From: Sipunculus nudus
Lineage: Eukaryota; Annelida; Sipuncula; Golfingiida; Sipunculidae
DNA length: 64,000 nucleotides
Assembly (NCBI GenBank): GCA_026874595.1
Contig: CM049307.1
Coordinates: forward strand, 80,454,643-80,518,642
Reading direction: 5' to 3'
Each line of letters starts with the position of its first letter. Positions within the stretch are counted from its first letter, which is position 1. The notes beneath the pieces were generated by a model. It had not been told where the DNA came from. It was given only the letters and a program-made list of their open reading frames with translations, and searched no databases. Position numbers and translations under genes: made by a program. Below are positions 45,912 to 57,977 of this stretch, one piece after another.

Positions 45912-46820
45912 TTACCCTGAACTATTAGTTAAAATGGTCACGGTATTATTATTCTGGAATGATGTACTTGTCTCTTCATTCATTCCAAAATTACCCTTAG
46001 AATCCTTTCCATCAGATTTCTGATTGTATATTGCTTTGGTTTCCTCAATGATCAGATTCACGGAATTCCCCTTTACTGGTTTGTCTTCGGAAATATTTGT
46101 TGTATTTGAGCTACCTGTTGTATACGAATCTACTTCACGGACACTTTCCCCTTCGCATAATCTTTCAAACGTCTTTAGGTAAGCAGATTCTTCAATAAAT
46201 GACACATTGTAGTAGAGAAATGCGGAGAGCAATTTACCTCCAGTACCCTTTTCATTAAATTTCATTCTCAACTTGAAATGAAGATTTCGATATAAAAATG
46301 AATCCTTCGCTTAAATTTCAATTAAATGATATATGGCATACATTAAGCTACCAAGAAAGGTCACCCCAAGACAAGTGATATTGAAATATCACACCAGACT
46401 CAGGATAAACGTGTTAATTATGACACACCGATGGTATACGTAGCTCTCATTCATGAGACACTGGAATTCCAAAACTGAAAGTGACGTAATTGGTACAAAG
46501 ATCACTTGCAACACGGCATATAGTAAACATATGGCTCAACCAAGAAAGTGACGTGTAACGTACACAGCCTTCAGGCGAGAAGCCCTGCCGGTCAGCCAGT
46601 GGTTATTAAGATAAACTATGTGCGTAGAAAACAGCTCGATTTCTTTCAAGTTTTTGTCGGAAAATTCCTGTTTAGTGCCCGTTTGAATTTTGTTCAGTGT
46701 ACTTCCCATTTTTTTAAAGTAGGTCATCATGGATCTCAGGAAAGTTAACAAATCAGGTACGGCCAAAACGTCCCGTTGACCGAGACAGACAATAGTCTGA
46801 CTCAAGTACAGAAACCGCAA
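45912..46820 (-). CDS. Candidate two-exon gene fragment, unassigned
   Basis: Two minus-strand frames look coding in composition. The upstream one (46820-46536) includes DLLTFLRSMMTYFKKMGS and KEIELFSTHIVYLNNHWL, helix-like. The downstream one (46271-45912) includes KLLSAFLYYNVSFIEES and then a serine/threonine/asparagine-rich tail. A donor GTACGT near 46560 and an acceptor GAG before AATGAAATTT (about 46272) would join them in frame. No known domain is recognised and the start is not seen. Confidence 0.25.
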
Positions 46821-47285
46821 AATCTTATGCGGAAGTGACGTCCCAGTACCCGTCGTATTAGAATATGAGGAAATGCTCGTTCCACAAAAATCGTCTTAGA
46901 AGACCTACTCTTCTCCCTCGTCACCCAAGTTAAACGTGAGAAGTATGCAACGCTTTTATGTATAAGATCATAAACGATTGCGTGAATAACCGAGTGTAAA
47001 CTATGACTCGCCCTTGTGCCGAAGTTCCCACGCCTTACAGGCATACGTGAGAAACAGTAGTGATATCTGCACTCAATTATCACACTGATGATTACATTTA
47101 AAATGTAAGTGTGACCCTATTTTGTTAAATCTCAAATCCAGTTGCAGTTTTTTGTTACGGAACCTAATATCAACAGATCAGGTAGTCGTGATATGCATAA
47201 ATTTGATTTTGGAGATAAAAAATCAGATTCTGTATCTCTAGGCAGCGTCAAATGTCTAGGGGATTGAATAAAGAAGTGTTTTTTT

Positions 47286-47917
47286 TGTTAACAAACAATT
47301 AGAGTCTACTCTTAAAATAATCCTAACTTTACAATACACTAAATCAATACAATTTCACAGTATAACAACAGAACAGCAGCAATTCAATACAGTTACACAG
47401 TATAATAAATAAAGTGTACACTACCACCACTGTCATAGCGACAACTAGTCCTTTAAAATGTATAATCCGGATGAACAGTTCAAACAGTCCAAAGTAAAGC
47501 TCTTGTCATAATCCCTAAAGCAAACTGGAGACAGGCCACACTAAATCTGCATAGAGTTCGTAGAATCCCTGCACTACTGCAGTTATCGGATAGGTCCACA
47601 CCTTGACTCACACTCTTCTGTGTCCGCTGGAATCTTTCTCTCTCTTCTCTTTTTTTGGCTCTAAAACACAGCCCTTATTTATAAATTTTATCCGAAAATT
47701 CTGAAACGGTAAACTCCATAGAACAATACACACGTAACAGGAAGACACTTGAAACATTTAGAACAAAGAACGCTGTGTTTCTATACGTCAGACCCCACAG
47801 ATGGGCCAGCACCCGGCATGGCAATGCTGCCATAGCAGCGAGCTATGCGTGCCACACGAACCAAATTTCAACAACACATTGAAACGACCCCGCTCACAAT
47901 AAAACAGACATCTGTAA
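47286..47917 (-). repeat. Probable solo LTR
   Basis: The + strand segment begins TGTTAACAAACAATTAG and ends CATCTGTAACA, giving TG...CA with short inverted ends (TGTTA/TAACA). On the minus strand a TATAAATA element sits mid-segment, followed by a TTTTAGAGCC region, as in an LTR promoter. No clear target duplication was found and no internal retroelement sequence flanks it. Confidence 0.4.
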
Positions 47918-48073
47918 CAATTTAAGTGTCATGCGATTTTAAATAAAAATTGTCAAGCAGAAAGGCAGAAATGTAACGGAAACTCTCATTCTTATTTCTG
48001 ATATATTTTTCTCTCTTACTCTCTGATAAACAGCGGGAATTATTACTTTCATCAGCCCCTCTTGCCGTCACGC

Positions 48074-48146
<73 letters not shown>

Positions 48147-50230
48147 CCTACGCCTTCCCAATCCCGTATTAACGCTCCTAGCTGGTATTGTCAGATATGA
48201 AAAATATGTTGTCTGTTTCTAACGAAACGAATGTTCAGTGTCAGTCAGTTACATCTTGGAACTGTCAGGATGACGGGTGACTGAGGTTCAGGAATGATGC
48301 ATATTTTAAACATAGATGAAACAAACATGAACCAAATGAAACCAGAAAATCAATATAAACATTCACGTTTATTGCTTATTAATAATAAGTTTAAAGCCGT
48401 GATTTTGTAAGATGTTCGGAGTAAACATAGCCCCCCCCCCCCCTTATGATTCACCCTAAGAAAAAATTGGTTTTAAGGGGTACATTTACCGTGCGCGCGG
48501 TATGCGGATTGTGGCACAGACAGTGGATTTGTGGAAATTTACATGGCGGGCGGTACTCTTATTAATCAAAAGGTCGAATTCTGCTCCCCCTTTTTTACGC
48601 TCCGCCAAAAATGTTTACCACGTTACCACGATAAACTTCACGTAATCAAAACCTTGGGCAGTAGCAACGGCTTGACGGATGGTATTGTGCTGCCATCTGC
48701 AGGCTAGTTTTTACAAACTCACATGCGTAACAGCTGCAGCAACTGATCGAAACTGGTCCATTAAGGGTCGCTTGTCAGTTTTTGGTGATAATCTTGAAAT
48801 GTTTATATTCTTTACATTCTGTAACTTAAACAATAATATAACGAAAGAAAATATGAGATTCAAACCTTTTTGGTTTTAAAATTAGCCACTCTTTCTAACC
48901 CAGTTCAAGGCGGCCTTTTTTCGCTGGCGATGTGTTTTTTCAACACTCATGGTATCAGCGTCCAATCACTGTCTGTTATAACGTTCCGTTGACTCGGTCA
49001 CTTATATTAATCAGTTAACATATTCCCGTGAGCCCGTCAGGTCTAATGTGAAACCCCAAGGCCCTAAGTATTCCTTATCTTATACGACCCATGGTTTAAA
49101 ATGAACTAAAGTTTACATTGTTTAAACAATTTTACATGAGAGAAAAATTTCATCTTACCTACGCTATATTAATATGGTCATTTTGTATAGCCGTTAATAT
49201 GGGGACGGGATAACACATTTTTGGGCAATTCATAAATAATGAGAGTAAACAAGAACTTTGCATATCATTGAATTTCTTTCTTTAAAATGGTATCTTATTT
49301 ATAATGTGAGCCACTTTCAACTTAAAATCCAGTGAGACAATCCTGTATACATCAATCCCGCTACGGATGCGTGATGACACCTGGTGGCGTCCAGTGTAAT
49401 TATATATTTTTGGTCTGACAGAAAGTTGGGCAAGGGCTATCATTAATGCATCTTATGACCGGGATATCAAAACCCCTTTGGTTGGTCATTACGTACTTTT
49501 TTCCTTAAACAAATGAGTCCAGGGACCCTTTCATATTTTGCATATTTAAATATTATTTGCATATTTTGAAACAAATATAAGTAAAATCTTTTTTTTTGGC
49601 CGATATAACATGTTATTTGATCAGTTGTGATATATCTTAAAACTTACCATTCTAAACTGGTTCAGGTTGTACATAACCCGTGCAACTCGTACTCAACTTG
49701 GTACTAGTTGTAGCCCACTCGGCCGCACTCATTCCTGACTCGTATATAATCGTACTGAAATCGTTCAGAGGTCCTTGGGTTCGGGAAAATGGAGTGCTCG
49801 GAATAATCAGCCACCAAACTCTTCATCAAGTGAGAGAGGCTTTGGTCATTTTCGTTTAAGTTAATGCTTATAACCGCTGACGTCATGAAGAGATGTCTTT
49901 TTTGCTTATTTTTCTGCTTGCCTATATTTTTGTAGAACGTGATTTAGGATTGGGCATTTCCATGCTTCTTAAAAGATATTCGGACAAATAATATGATAGA
50001 TATTATAACTATATGACTGTATTGTTTAAATTTAAACTTTGATATTAACTATTCTTTCTTGGCGAGTGGCCCTTGATGTATCATTTAAATCTATTGAGAA
50101 CGTCTGCAGGGGTAGACATGTCAAAATAGGGAAGAGGTGTACATACATAGCATTTACCAGTATTGTATACATCATGTATAGATATACAGTACGTCTTAAA
50201 AAGGTAGAAATGACACCATATGAGTTCATA
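47918..50230. other. No gene seen; (TA)n at 48076-48144
   Basis: TA microsatellite, a C-run at about 48430-48444 and AT-rich DNA. This is the downstream flank of the FAM20-like gene. Confidence 0.5.
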
Positions 50231-50244
50231 GACAAATATAACTT

Positions 50245-50680
50245 TTTTTTTTTTTTAATTTTTTTTGGTGGAGGTAACCGCCTCCATTTTTTTTTAATGC
50301 TGACTTAACTAAGTCTTAACTAAGTATGTACATCTGCAGAGTTTCCATTTCGGTTTGGGACTACTTGACAGGGCGGTAGCACTCGCTTCCTATCATTTTT
50401 TTATATCCTGGTGTCACCCAGGCCCGGTGTCTACCGCACCTGCGGGTCCTGGGTGTATAATCATCCCCATTGCTGGGTCATAACACCGAGGAACCCCCCA
50501 AAGACGCACTCGTATGTGAGTGATACACGGCTGTAGGGCACAGCCTTCCCATTAAGCCTGCAGAGCGCTCACCCTGGGTAGGGGCCGACCGTGAAAAACC
50601 TCACCGCCTCGGCTGAGATTCGAACCCACGATCTCCCGGCTTTGAGTCCTGCGCTCTACCCCTGAGCCACAGAAGCCGGT
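50245..50680 (-). mobile_element. tRNA-derived SINE family C, full length, with 14-bp target duplication
   Basis: GACAAATATAACTT occurs at 50231-50244 and again at 50681-50694, exactly flanking the element. On the minus strand the head has an A box (TGGCTCAGGGGTAGAGCG) and a B box (GGTTCGAATC). A conserved core and an A-rich 3' end follow. Copies lie at 34092-34480 (minus) and 59985-60245 (plus). It sits 50 bp after the stop codon of the FAM20-like gene, on the same strand, so it forms part of that 3' UTR. Confidence 0.9.
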
Positions 50681-50730
50681 GACAAATATAACTTAACAAG
50701 CAACAGACAAGACATAACAAAAACAAAGTA

Positions 50731-51016
50731 TTAAAAACCATCATCTTTAATTACACTTGTAATATCCCCCGTTTTTAGTATACATTTATAAATTGTCTGT
50801 AAAATAATCGCAACCCTCCTATCAACAGCAGTAAAATGATCGTCCAGTAAAATTAGGTTGAGCGGATCTTTCTTTAAGGAGAGTTTTAAGGCACTACCTA
50901 AACTAATTGGTCCGCTATAATAATGTAATAACGTCTTTAAAGTGGAATATCTATACAGACAACATTGGTAAACAGGAGCTAGGCACGACAGGTAGTCGCT
51001 CCAAGAACGTCCAAAC
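50731..51016 (-). CDS. FAM20C-like: FAM20C-like secreted kinase, exon 7 (last)
   Basis: Acceptor TTTTTTTACAG, stop TAA at 50733-50731. Encodes FGRSWSDYLSCLAPVYQCC, the end of the metal-binding segment and the conserved double cysteine of the family, then helices and LDDHFTAVDRRVAIIL near the end. It closes in KDDGF, comparable to the acidic end of vertebrate FAM20C. Phase 2 at the junction with exon 6. Confidence 0.9.
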
Positions 51017-52023
51017 CTGTAAAAAAATGAAGGAAATGAGGCATAATTGACGATTTACACCGAAATTTCGCATTTATAATCTTAAACACATTGAAATATC
51101 GTGAATCTGCCTGACCTTACAGACACCATTCAGGAAGCGCGACCCAATGACTTGATGGGTCAACAGTTTAACATGTTTAATTTAACATTCATTTGAAATA
51201 TCGCGAATCAGTCCTATAAAATTCAAAGTTCCTAAGGTAATGGATCTTCATTTTTGACTCCGCCAGGAGCGTATGCGTTCATTCCCGTTTGTGTGTGTAT
51301 GTGTGTGTTTGTTTGGATATATAAAGTGGTTTTTAATAGGCCCGCAAAATCCTATAACAGTCTGAAGGAGGACCCGAAGCCTGGTACAGCTTGGTGCGAT
51401 CCAGTGAAAATGTATGTACAATACTGAAACAATGTCAATTAAGGATCGGATAATATTCATGATATTAATCTTAGATTTACGGATGATGCAAGATTTTATT
51501 AAATATAATACTAATATTTTGCTATCCGCTTTCAACAAGACAGGCATTGATAACGTACAGAGATCTAAAGGCATGTATTGAGGCTACGGTATAAATTCTT
51601 AATCATGAAGGTTTGATTTACGCCATAATTTCCTGGTTAAGTATCGCCTACAACTTTGGTATTGCCATATATTGCGATATGTGGTAGCATTTTACGATAT
51701 TTTCATTGTATTGATGTCTCACTAAACGCCCGGAGTCGTGTCTTTAGACACGGCAGTGGCTTCAATTTTCGCCTTTTACTTAGCCAACCCTTTCACGCGT
51801 CTAAAAACTTATTTTTCTTACACTTTATTAGTTTCAGTCAAGTTTGGCAAATTGGCGAAAAATACCGGTATTTGAAAACCGTATCGCTACATAATATGCG
51901 AATCACCGTATCGCGATATACCGATAAGGCGATTTTATCACGCACATTTAATATTTTCTCTTTCATGAACATCGCGAATTTAGAATCCTCGCGAACATAA
52001 TTGAGCAGACTATGGTAACTTAC

Positions 52024-52105
52024 GCTCTTCCGTGATCCAGATGAATCATGTGAGAGTCGTTTCCCCACTGAGGCACAAACTCGTAATGATGACGGTCCAG
52101 ATTTC
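52024..52105 (-). CDS. FAM20C-like: FAM20C-like secreted kinase, exon 6 (catalytic loop)
   Basis: Acceptor TAATTTCAG, donor GC|GTAAGT. Encodes NLDRHHYE with the catalytic aspartate (D427 in the full protein) and MIHLDHGRA with the metal-binding aspartate (D447). The two are 20 residues apart, as in human FAM20C. The residue after the second aspartate is histidine where vertebrates have asparagine (LDNG). Confidence 0.9.
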
Positions 52106-52596
52106 CTGAAATTATGTGAACAAATTATGTAAATTTGTAGTAAGGCCAAACCCTCCGAAAAAAATGTTCCACGGAAACACTGCTCCTTAATATCGGAGAC
52201 ATATTTTTATGAATGAGCACAAAGTTGTCGTTATTGTTTCTGTCCGTGTTTTTTTCTCAACCCTTTAAAGGTAATATACTAATTAAATAATTTTCATTTT
52301 TGATTCATTATCTTTCCTACTTTGTATATTTTTAATAAATGTTGCAGAAAAAAATAATAAGTCGCAAGCTTGCACCATTTTTTTTACCTAAAATCCCATA
52401 GATCATGTTGTTGGTTATCACACTGTGTTAAATAAATAAAAAGTTTCAATCAGGGTGTCAAAGCATGGCATGAAGTCTAAACAGGTACAAATAAGTCTTT
52501 CTTCGTGCGAAAACAACATTCCAGACACTTCAGATTTCTTTTATATATTCATGAAATTGTGCAGGGTGCCAATCTATCCAATAATACCAATCTTAC

Positions 52597-52887
52597 CCAT
52601 TAGGAAGTCGTATGTAGCAAGGTCCATGAGATCTAACAAACGTCTGCCTTTGTTGTAGGGAGGTTTAACTCGCACGGTGTCACAGTAGTTCGGGTCATCC
52701 TCCCAGGTGGCGCGCTTTTTCTTGCTGTACGAGCGCATCCACGGATGTGGGCCTTCTTCACGAGAAATGAGTTCTTCCGGGGGTAAGAAAGCCGCCATTG
52801 AACCCTCTATCTGGTCCGGGTTGCCACAAAAGGCGTGGTCAGAGTCACAGTAATATGAACACCTCCCGTAGAAACACAAGTTCCCAA
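52597..52887 (-). CDS. FAM20C-like: FAM20C-like secreted kinase, exon 5
   Basis: Acceptor TTTCATCTAG, donor G|GTAAGA. Encodes [43 protein letters not shown] and [10 protein letters not shown], all family signatures, with the conserved disulphide cysteines. Similarity is closer to FAM20C than FAM20B in the CSYYC and PDQIEGS.AAFLP segments. Confidence 0.92.
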
Positions 52888-53103
52888 CTAGATGAAATAA
52901 ATAAATCAAACACATAAAAAAGAAATTAGTCAGAAAGAAAATTAGAAAAAAAAAATTAGCCAGAGACCACAATTAATTCGGCCAGTATCCAAACCAAATT
53001 TCATAAGAACGCAAGACACGATTTTTTTTTGTGGTCTAAAACTTTTCGCCTTAACAAGCACAAATGGGATAGCCATATGTCAAAATGAAAAGGAAGCATT
53101 TAA

Positions 53104-53560
53104 ACGTGCCCATTCAACTACCTTTTGAGAAAAAAAAAATATGTGATTTTTGGCTCTCTCTGTGTATATATTAATGATCTAATGGTAATTCTGGTTATGA
53201 AAAGTTCTTAAAGGTTCTCTCCGTGATGGATGCATGAATTTGCATGTTTATCAACAACACATATGTTCACACAACAATGTTGACAAACGGGTAAAACATG
53301 TAACCTCATGTGGTAGGCTGCACATATGCTGAGGTAGAGCCATCACGTGTTGTGAAACGTAATTCGCAAAGCTCCGGCTTATTATGCCTTTGTTGAATTT
53401 GTTTTGATTATTTTACAGTGCCTCCACATATTATAAACATGTTGATATAAACAAACAAGCAGCCTGTATGCGGTGATATCCGCATTTTCTGGTCTATTTT
53501 TATAAAAGCTCCAAGGGATTAGCTATAGATTATAAAGGTCAGATAGGTTTATAGGCCCCT
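53104..53560 (+). mobile_element. TTAA-MITE family A, copy 5, in FAM20 intron 4
   Basis: Flanked by TTAA (53100-53103 and 53561-53564). Ends ACGTGCCCATTCAACT and AGGTTTATAGGCCCCT. Somewhat diverged, 457 bp. Confidence 0.75.
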
Positions 53561-54244
53561 TTAATTTAAAACAAACATATAATGGTATTCCAGATTACCT
53601 CCAAAATCTACTGGATTGTTCAGAATGACAAGCGTTAAATTGCACATAACCAAACCATAAAGTATAATCTAATAGTATCTCGTGAAGGGCCATAACCTCT
53701 ATAAACATCAGTGCTACCATTATGTGCTTGTGACGTTTAAGAACAGGTTGTTTAAATTACAGAATGTTAATATTGGTTACTAAAAAATAAACCAACTGAA
53801 TGTGATTACATAAATTTAAATCCTATATGTATTTTTTTAAAGGAAATTATATTATGGGGTCAATGGCCATATACTGATCCTACTATTGATAAAGTAAGGT
53901 GGTACTCTTACAATGCGTGTTCCGTATTCATTACGGTAAAACCGATTTTGCATCTCTGCGCCACCTTGTGTTCATTCGGTAAAACATATAACGTACTGGA
54001 CTTTTATCCTTACTTGAAAATCCCCTGTAGTTCTCGGGTGGATGGCAAACGATAATGTTAGTAATTTTAGGAAAGTCTATTTCGAAATATTCAATCTGAA
54101 ATGCCGTTTATTAATGTGATATACCGTTCTCTCTGAAAACATACCTTTTTTACATTTTGGGGAAAATTCGGCTAAAGAATTATTGTATTTGTTTCAGAAA
54201 TGATTTTTATTGTGAAACTATAACATTAGAAAAGTGTTGGTTAC

Positions 54245-54450
54245 CAGGAGAGAAGAAAAATGTCTTTGCAAGCTTTCGTCCTGCGTGTTGAAGTATATCT
54301 CTCGTGATGTTGATCTTCCTGCCGACGACAGGGGGCGCTCGACCAAACAAGAGCAATCTATCGAGATGGAACGCCGCGATCTCCGCTGTGTGGCGCTCGT
54401 AGTCGCTAAAGTAGTAATGGTTCAGCCTGGTGCCGACCTCACGAGGAAAC
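54245..54450 (-). CDS. FAM20C-like: FAM20C-like secreted kinase, exon 4
   Basis: Acceptor GACGTCACAG, donor G|GTAACC. Encodes FPRE, then [20 protein letters not shown] and [16 protein letters not shown], ending KTFFFSP. The glutamate in TAEIAAF (E281) is the helix-C residue needed for activity; FAM20A pseudokinases have glutamine there. An active kinase is therefore predicted. Confidence 0.93.
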
Positions 54451-54755
54451 CTGTGACGTCATAAAATATTTCAATGATAGGTCAGAAGTACATGTACAGT
54501 AAGATTTCCGAATGTTTGACACATTCAAAAGAGCGTAAAATTACGCTAACCGAAAGAAAGTGTACAATTGTAGAAAGTTAAAGACCACTCAAAAAGTTCA
54601 ATAACGTACTGCGTCACCGGCAGTCCCGCAACATAAATCTATGCAATTTCCATTAAGTGTATGTAACCTGGAATGGATACGTCATAAAATAATTAATTGA
54701 TAGGTCGAAGTACAGTGAGATTTGAATGTTAGACAACATGAGGAGATCATATAGC

Positions 54756-54945
54756 TTAGGCAAGGCAAACATTATGCTTTGAGAAGGCAAATATATACTC
54801 CGGCAAAGCCAACAACTCTGCTCCAGCAAGGCAAAACATTATGCTCCGGCAAATTAAGGCAAGAAAATTGTGCTCCGGTAAGCAAAATAAATTTTGTGTT
54901 GCAGCAAGGCAAATATTTTTCCCTGGCAAGGCTAAAATGTATGAT
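54756..54945 (+). repeat. Degenerate minisatellite, about 28-bp unit
   Basis: Variants of CTCCGGCAAGGCAAA.ATTATG recur about seven times. The open frame 54779-55081 across it is a by-product. It lies in FAM20 intron 3. Confidence 0.7.
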
Positions 54946-56079
54946 TTATAAAAAGTTCAAACTACACAAAACTCTCTTTTATGAGAGATTAATTTCTCTA
55001 AACAGTTCATCAAAAACCATTTTTAAGGATAGGTACATGGTCTGTTGGAAGCAGCGCCTGTTGAATCAGGGTACAGGATAATTACGGGAAGAATGCACTT
55101 ATAGTTCTAATGCCTCATGTGTTACAGGTTTCATGTGCACGGGGCTCGGAATTACAACAGAAGTCATAAACTGGGAATGAATCTCTTATGATAGTCGCAA
55201 AACACATTACGCAGAACTGGACCCGCATCACTACGCCAGTTAGGGTGCAACAGAAACCGTAACAACACAATTCACCAGGGCTTCTATAACTAAACCAGCG
55301 ACGTAGTAAAGTGAAGTCCGTTCAAATATTTTAGATAAGAATTGTGTCAAGGTAAATAACATACAATTGGTGTATTTGTCGTAAAGCCAAATTAATATTT
55401 TGCATAATGTGCATGTAAAAATGTACACAGAAGACTTATACCATTTTTATTTTGAATTTATAACCGGTCGCAATCAGATCGTCACTGTTGGTCCTGTGAT
55501 GTTCGTTTTACAGTCTTATACTGGAGTCTAACGAGACTATGTGAGATGGAGCATTTAAGTCTGACCAATATAAAATTACATCACATATGCAAAATCCAAC
55601 GGCCGGCACAGTTTACTTTCCGGAGAAATTACAAGGAAAGTCAGAAAATCGGTGTTATGGTGATTTCCGGTGAGGGTTTGCCTTAATTATTATCTTAAAT
55701 TAATACTTGATAATTATGATCTTCAAAGCTAGATAAACCACGCATAGTCACAAGACCCGTTTATACTTATAAAATAGTTTATTTAATAGCTTTATTTATT
55801 TTACAAGAACTGTACGAATAGTTGTTATAACCATGGAGTTAAAATGTAAAATATGCCACATGTGGACATGTCGATACACACAATGAAACAACATTCATTT
55901 GAATTCACATGTAATTAAAAAAATGAACTAATTAGGACTTTGATAAAGTAATTAGGATAGACAGTAAAGGGAGAAAGCAGTATGGACGTTCGCATGTGAG
56001 ACTGGAGGACCCCTAAATACGTTTACTTCACAACGTTACTATCAAAATTCTGGTGTGATGAATGAATCTGTACCTGTAT

Positions 56080-56262
56080 ATATTTGGTGGAACCTCTCCT
56101 TGCGGGCACCTCTGTACTAAGGGCACCTCTTATTTACCGGCATTTAGGAGTAGTCCCTTGAAAGTAGGTCCCAAAATCTATAACCTCTCTACTGAAGACA
56201 ACCCTCTATTGCAGGCAAAATCTCCGGTCCCGTCAGTGTCCGTAATTTAGAGATTCTACTAT
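56080..56262 (+). repeat. Array of degenerate ACCTCT...-type interspersed repeat
   Basis: Phrases such as GGAACCTCTCC, GGGCACCTCT, AACCTCTCTACTGAAGACA recur at about 20-30 bp. A related fragment is at 58180-58265 (AGAACCTGTC...AGACCACTT). These resemble the widely scattered ACCTCTCTATTAAGGACA-type repeats of metazoan genomes. Confidence 0.45.
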
Positions 56263-56301
56263 ATATATATATGTATATAAAATACACACATACCCACTTA
56301 C

Positions 56302-56380
56302 CTCATCGGTTTGAACAGCGCCTCACCATCATCTTCTAAAGTGAACCTGAGTTTGAGCTGCGTTCCCCAAGACATTTGAT
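56302..56380 (-). CDS. FAM20C-like: FAM20C-like secreted kinase, exon 3
   Basis: Acceptor TTTTCTGTAG, donor AG|GTAAGT. Encodes MSWGTQLKLRF and EALFKPM, the first strands of the kinase N-lobe with the conserved lysines (K241 and K255) that contact nucleotide phosphate or the helix-C glutamate. Confidence 0.9.
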
Positions 56381-57586
56381 CTACAGAAAAAAAAATCACC
56401 ATTTAATACTACTGTAACACTATCATTCACGTATCCTCTCATACGCTAACATTCAAAAAAAGGTCTATGTGATGTTATTTTCCTTCCGTGTCTATTGGGT
56501 GTTACAACTCGTTGCTTTTATGAGCTCCGTGGGCAGCACACACCAAAACAGCCATTAGAGACGCGGAACGCTTAATAATTTGTAATGTATCTGATGTTAG
56601 TGACCAACTGACCATTACCAATATACCGACGGGATCAGACAGTGAACCATCGTGGTTAAGACCTAGGCAAGGAGTCTCAGGGGATTAATGATAAAATACC
56701 GAACCCTTCTGAACAAATACAGACCGGATATCCTTTGTCGGTTTTGATCTGGGAGGTCCTAGTCCTCGCTCTTGATTGAAAATGGTTTCGATCTTTAATC
56801 TGAGGCCGATTTCAAGACATTCAGGTTTTATAAAACAAGAACCGGACAATGCATATGTGTGTGATATGTTTTATGTTTATATTTTCTTTTCTTCAAAGAA
56901 AATAATATATATCCACCCTGCTCATTTGTTGGTCAGTACATCTGGTAGCAATATAATTCTAACTGCTTATGTGGGGTATAAGGGAATATATATGAGCCCA
57001 TTTGTAAACTTATGGTCACGAGATCCAAGTCTTGGTGTCTAGGTCTCGATCTTGGTCCCAGCTTTACCTTTCTTAACCACATCACTTCCGGTTACACAGG
57101 CGGACCCAGAGGGGGGCACAGGGGGCACGTCCCCATCCCCCCCCCCCCCCATTGCATACTTCGTACGTCCCTTTCAGTTAATTAATAATGTATCGATAAG
57201 TTTCAAAAGAGATCAATACAATTTTATATCAAGTTTACCACCTTCCTTACTGTTTCTCCCATGTCCCCCTATTTCCTCCATTCTCTCCTTTAAGAGAACT
57301 CATAGTAACCCAGAGGCATGAAACGTAGAGTTACCTCTTTGTCAATTGACTGCCAGACGACTCTCACAATTTTTACAACAATAATATATTACAACATGCA
57401 ATTGATAAATTTTAATTTATTTCCTTTTTTCCGTATTTGGGCCGACAAAATCCATTTTTTACGTACGTCAAAATGTGCCAAGTAATCCTCCAGCTTAACA
57501 AGTGGCATTATAAGATATGGGCAACTGAACACATGGCCTTGTTATATTTGCTTATGTTTTATATATAAATACACACACACACACAC

Positions 57587-57595
<9 letters not shown>

Positions 57596-57650
<55 letters not shown>
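57596..57650. repeat. (TA)n microsatellite preceded by (CA)n
   Basis: CA repeats at about 57571-57587, then a TA run. In FAM20 intron 2. Confidence 0.95.
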
Positions 57651-57652
<2 letters not shown>

Positions 57653-57855
57653 TCTCAATCACTTGAAGCGAATTCCGAAAGAAAGGTCCTTAAAAGCTTT
57701 CAATCACTTTGTAATGAACATCATCATAACCATTATAATCATTTGAGTATTATAACGGTAAACGCACAATCGTTGTAACCATTGAACAATAATTCGAAAT
57801 TCAATACACAGTAAGTCACAGAAATTAATAACAAACGTCTCCCCGTTATACGGAC

Positions 57856-57977
57856 CTACAGCGGTTATACTCTTGGTGGCCATGTCGTGTAGCAGACGAT
57901 CGATTCCCGGGTCATCGGGTTCATATATCCCTTTAGGGTTGAAGTGGTTGTGGAAATACTGCCAAGACGGCTCCGGT
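57856..57977 (-). CDS. FAM20C-like: FAM20C-like secreted kinase, exon 2
   Basis: Acceptor TTTTATTACAG. Encodes EPSWQYFHNHFNPKGIYEPD and DRLLHDMATKSITAV, matching the segment just before the FAM20 kinase domain. The donor G|GTCCGT is weak, but it is the one that keeps frame with exon 3; this boundary is the least certain of the gene. Confidence 0.82.

Noticed and set aside
49704-49886. Short minus-strand open frame near 49.8 kb as an extra FAM20 exon
   Set aside because: It lies after the kinase stop codon and has no similarity to the family.
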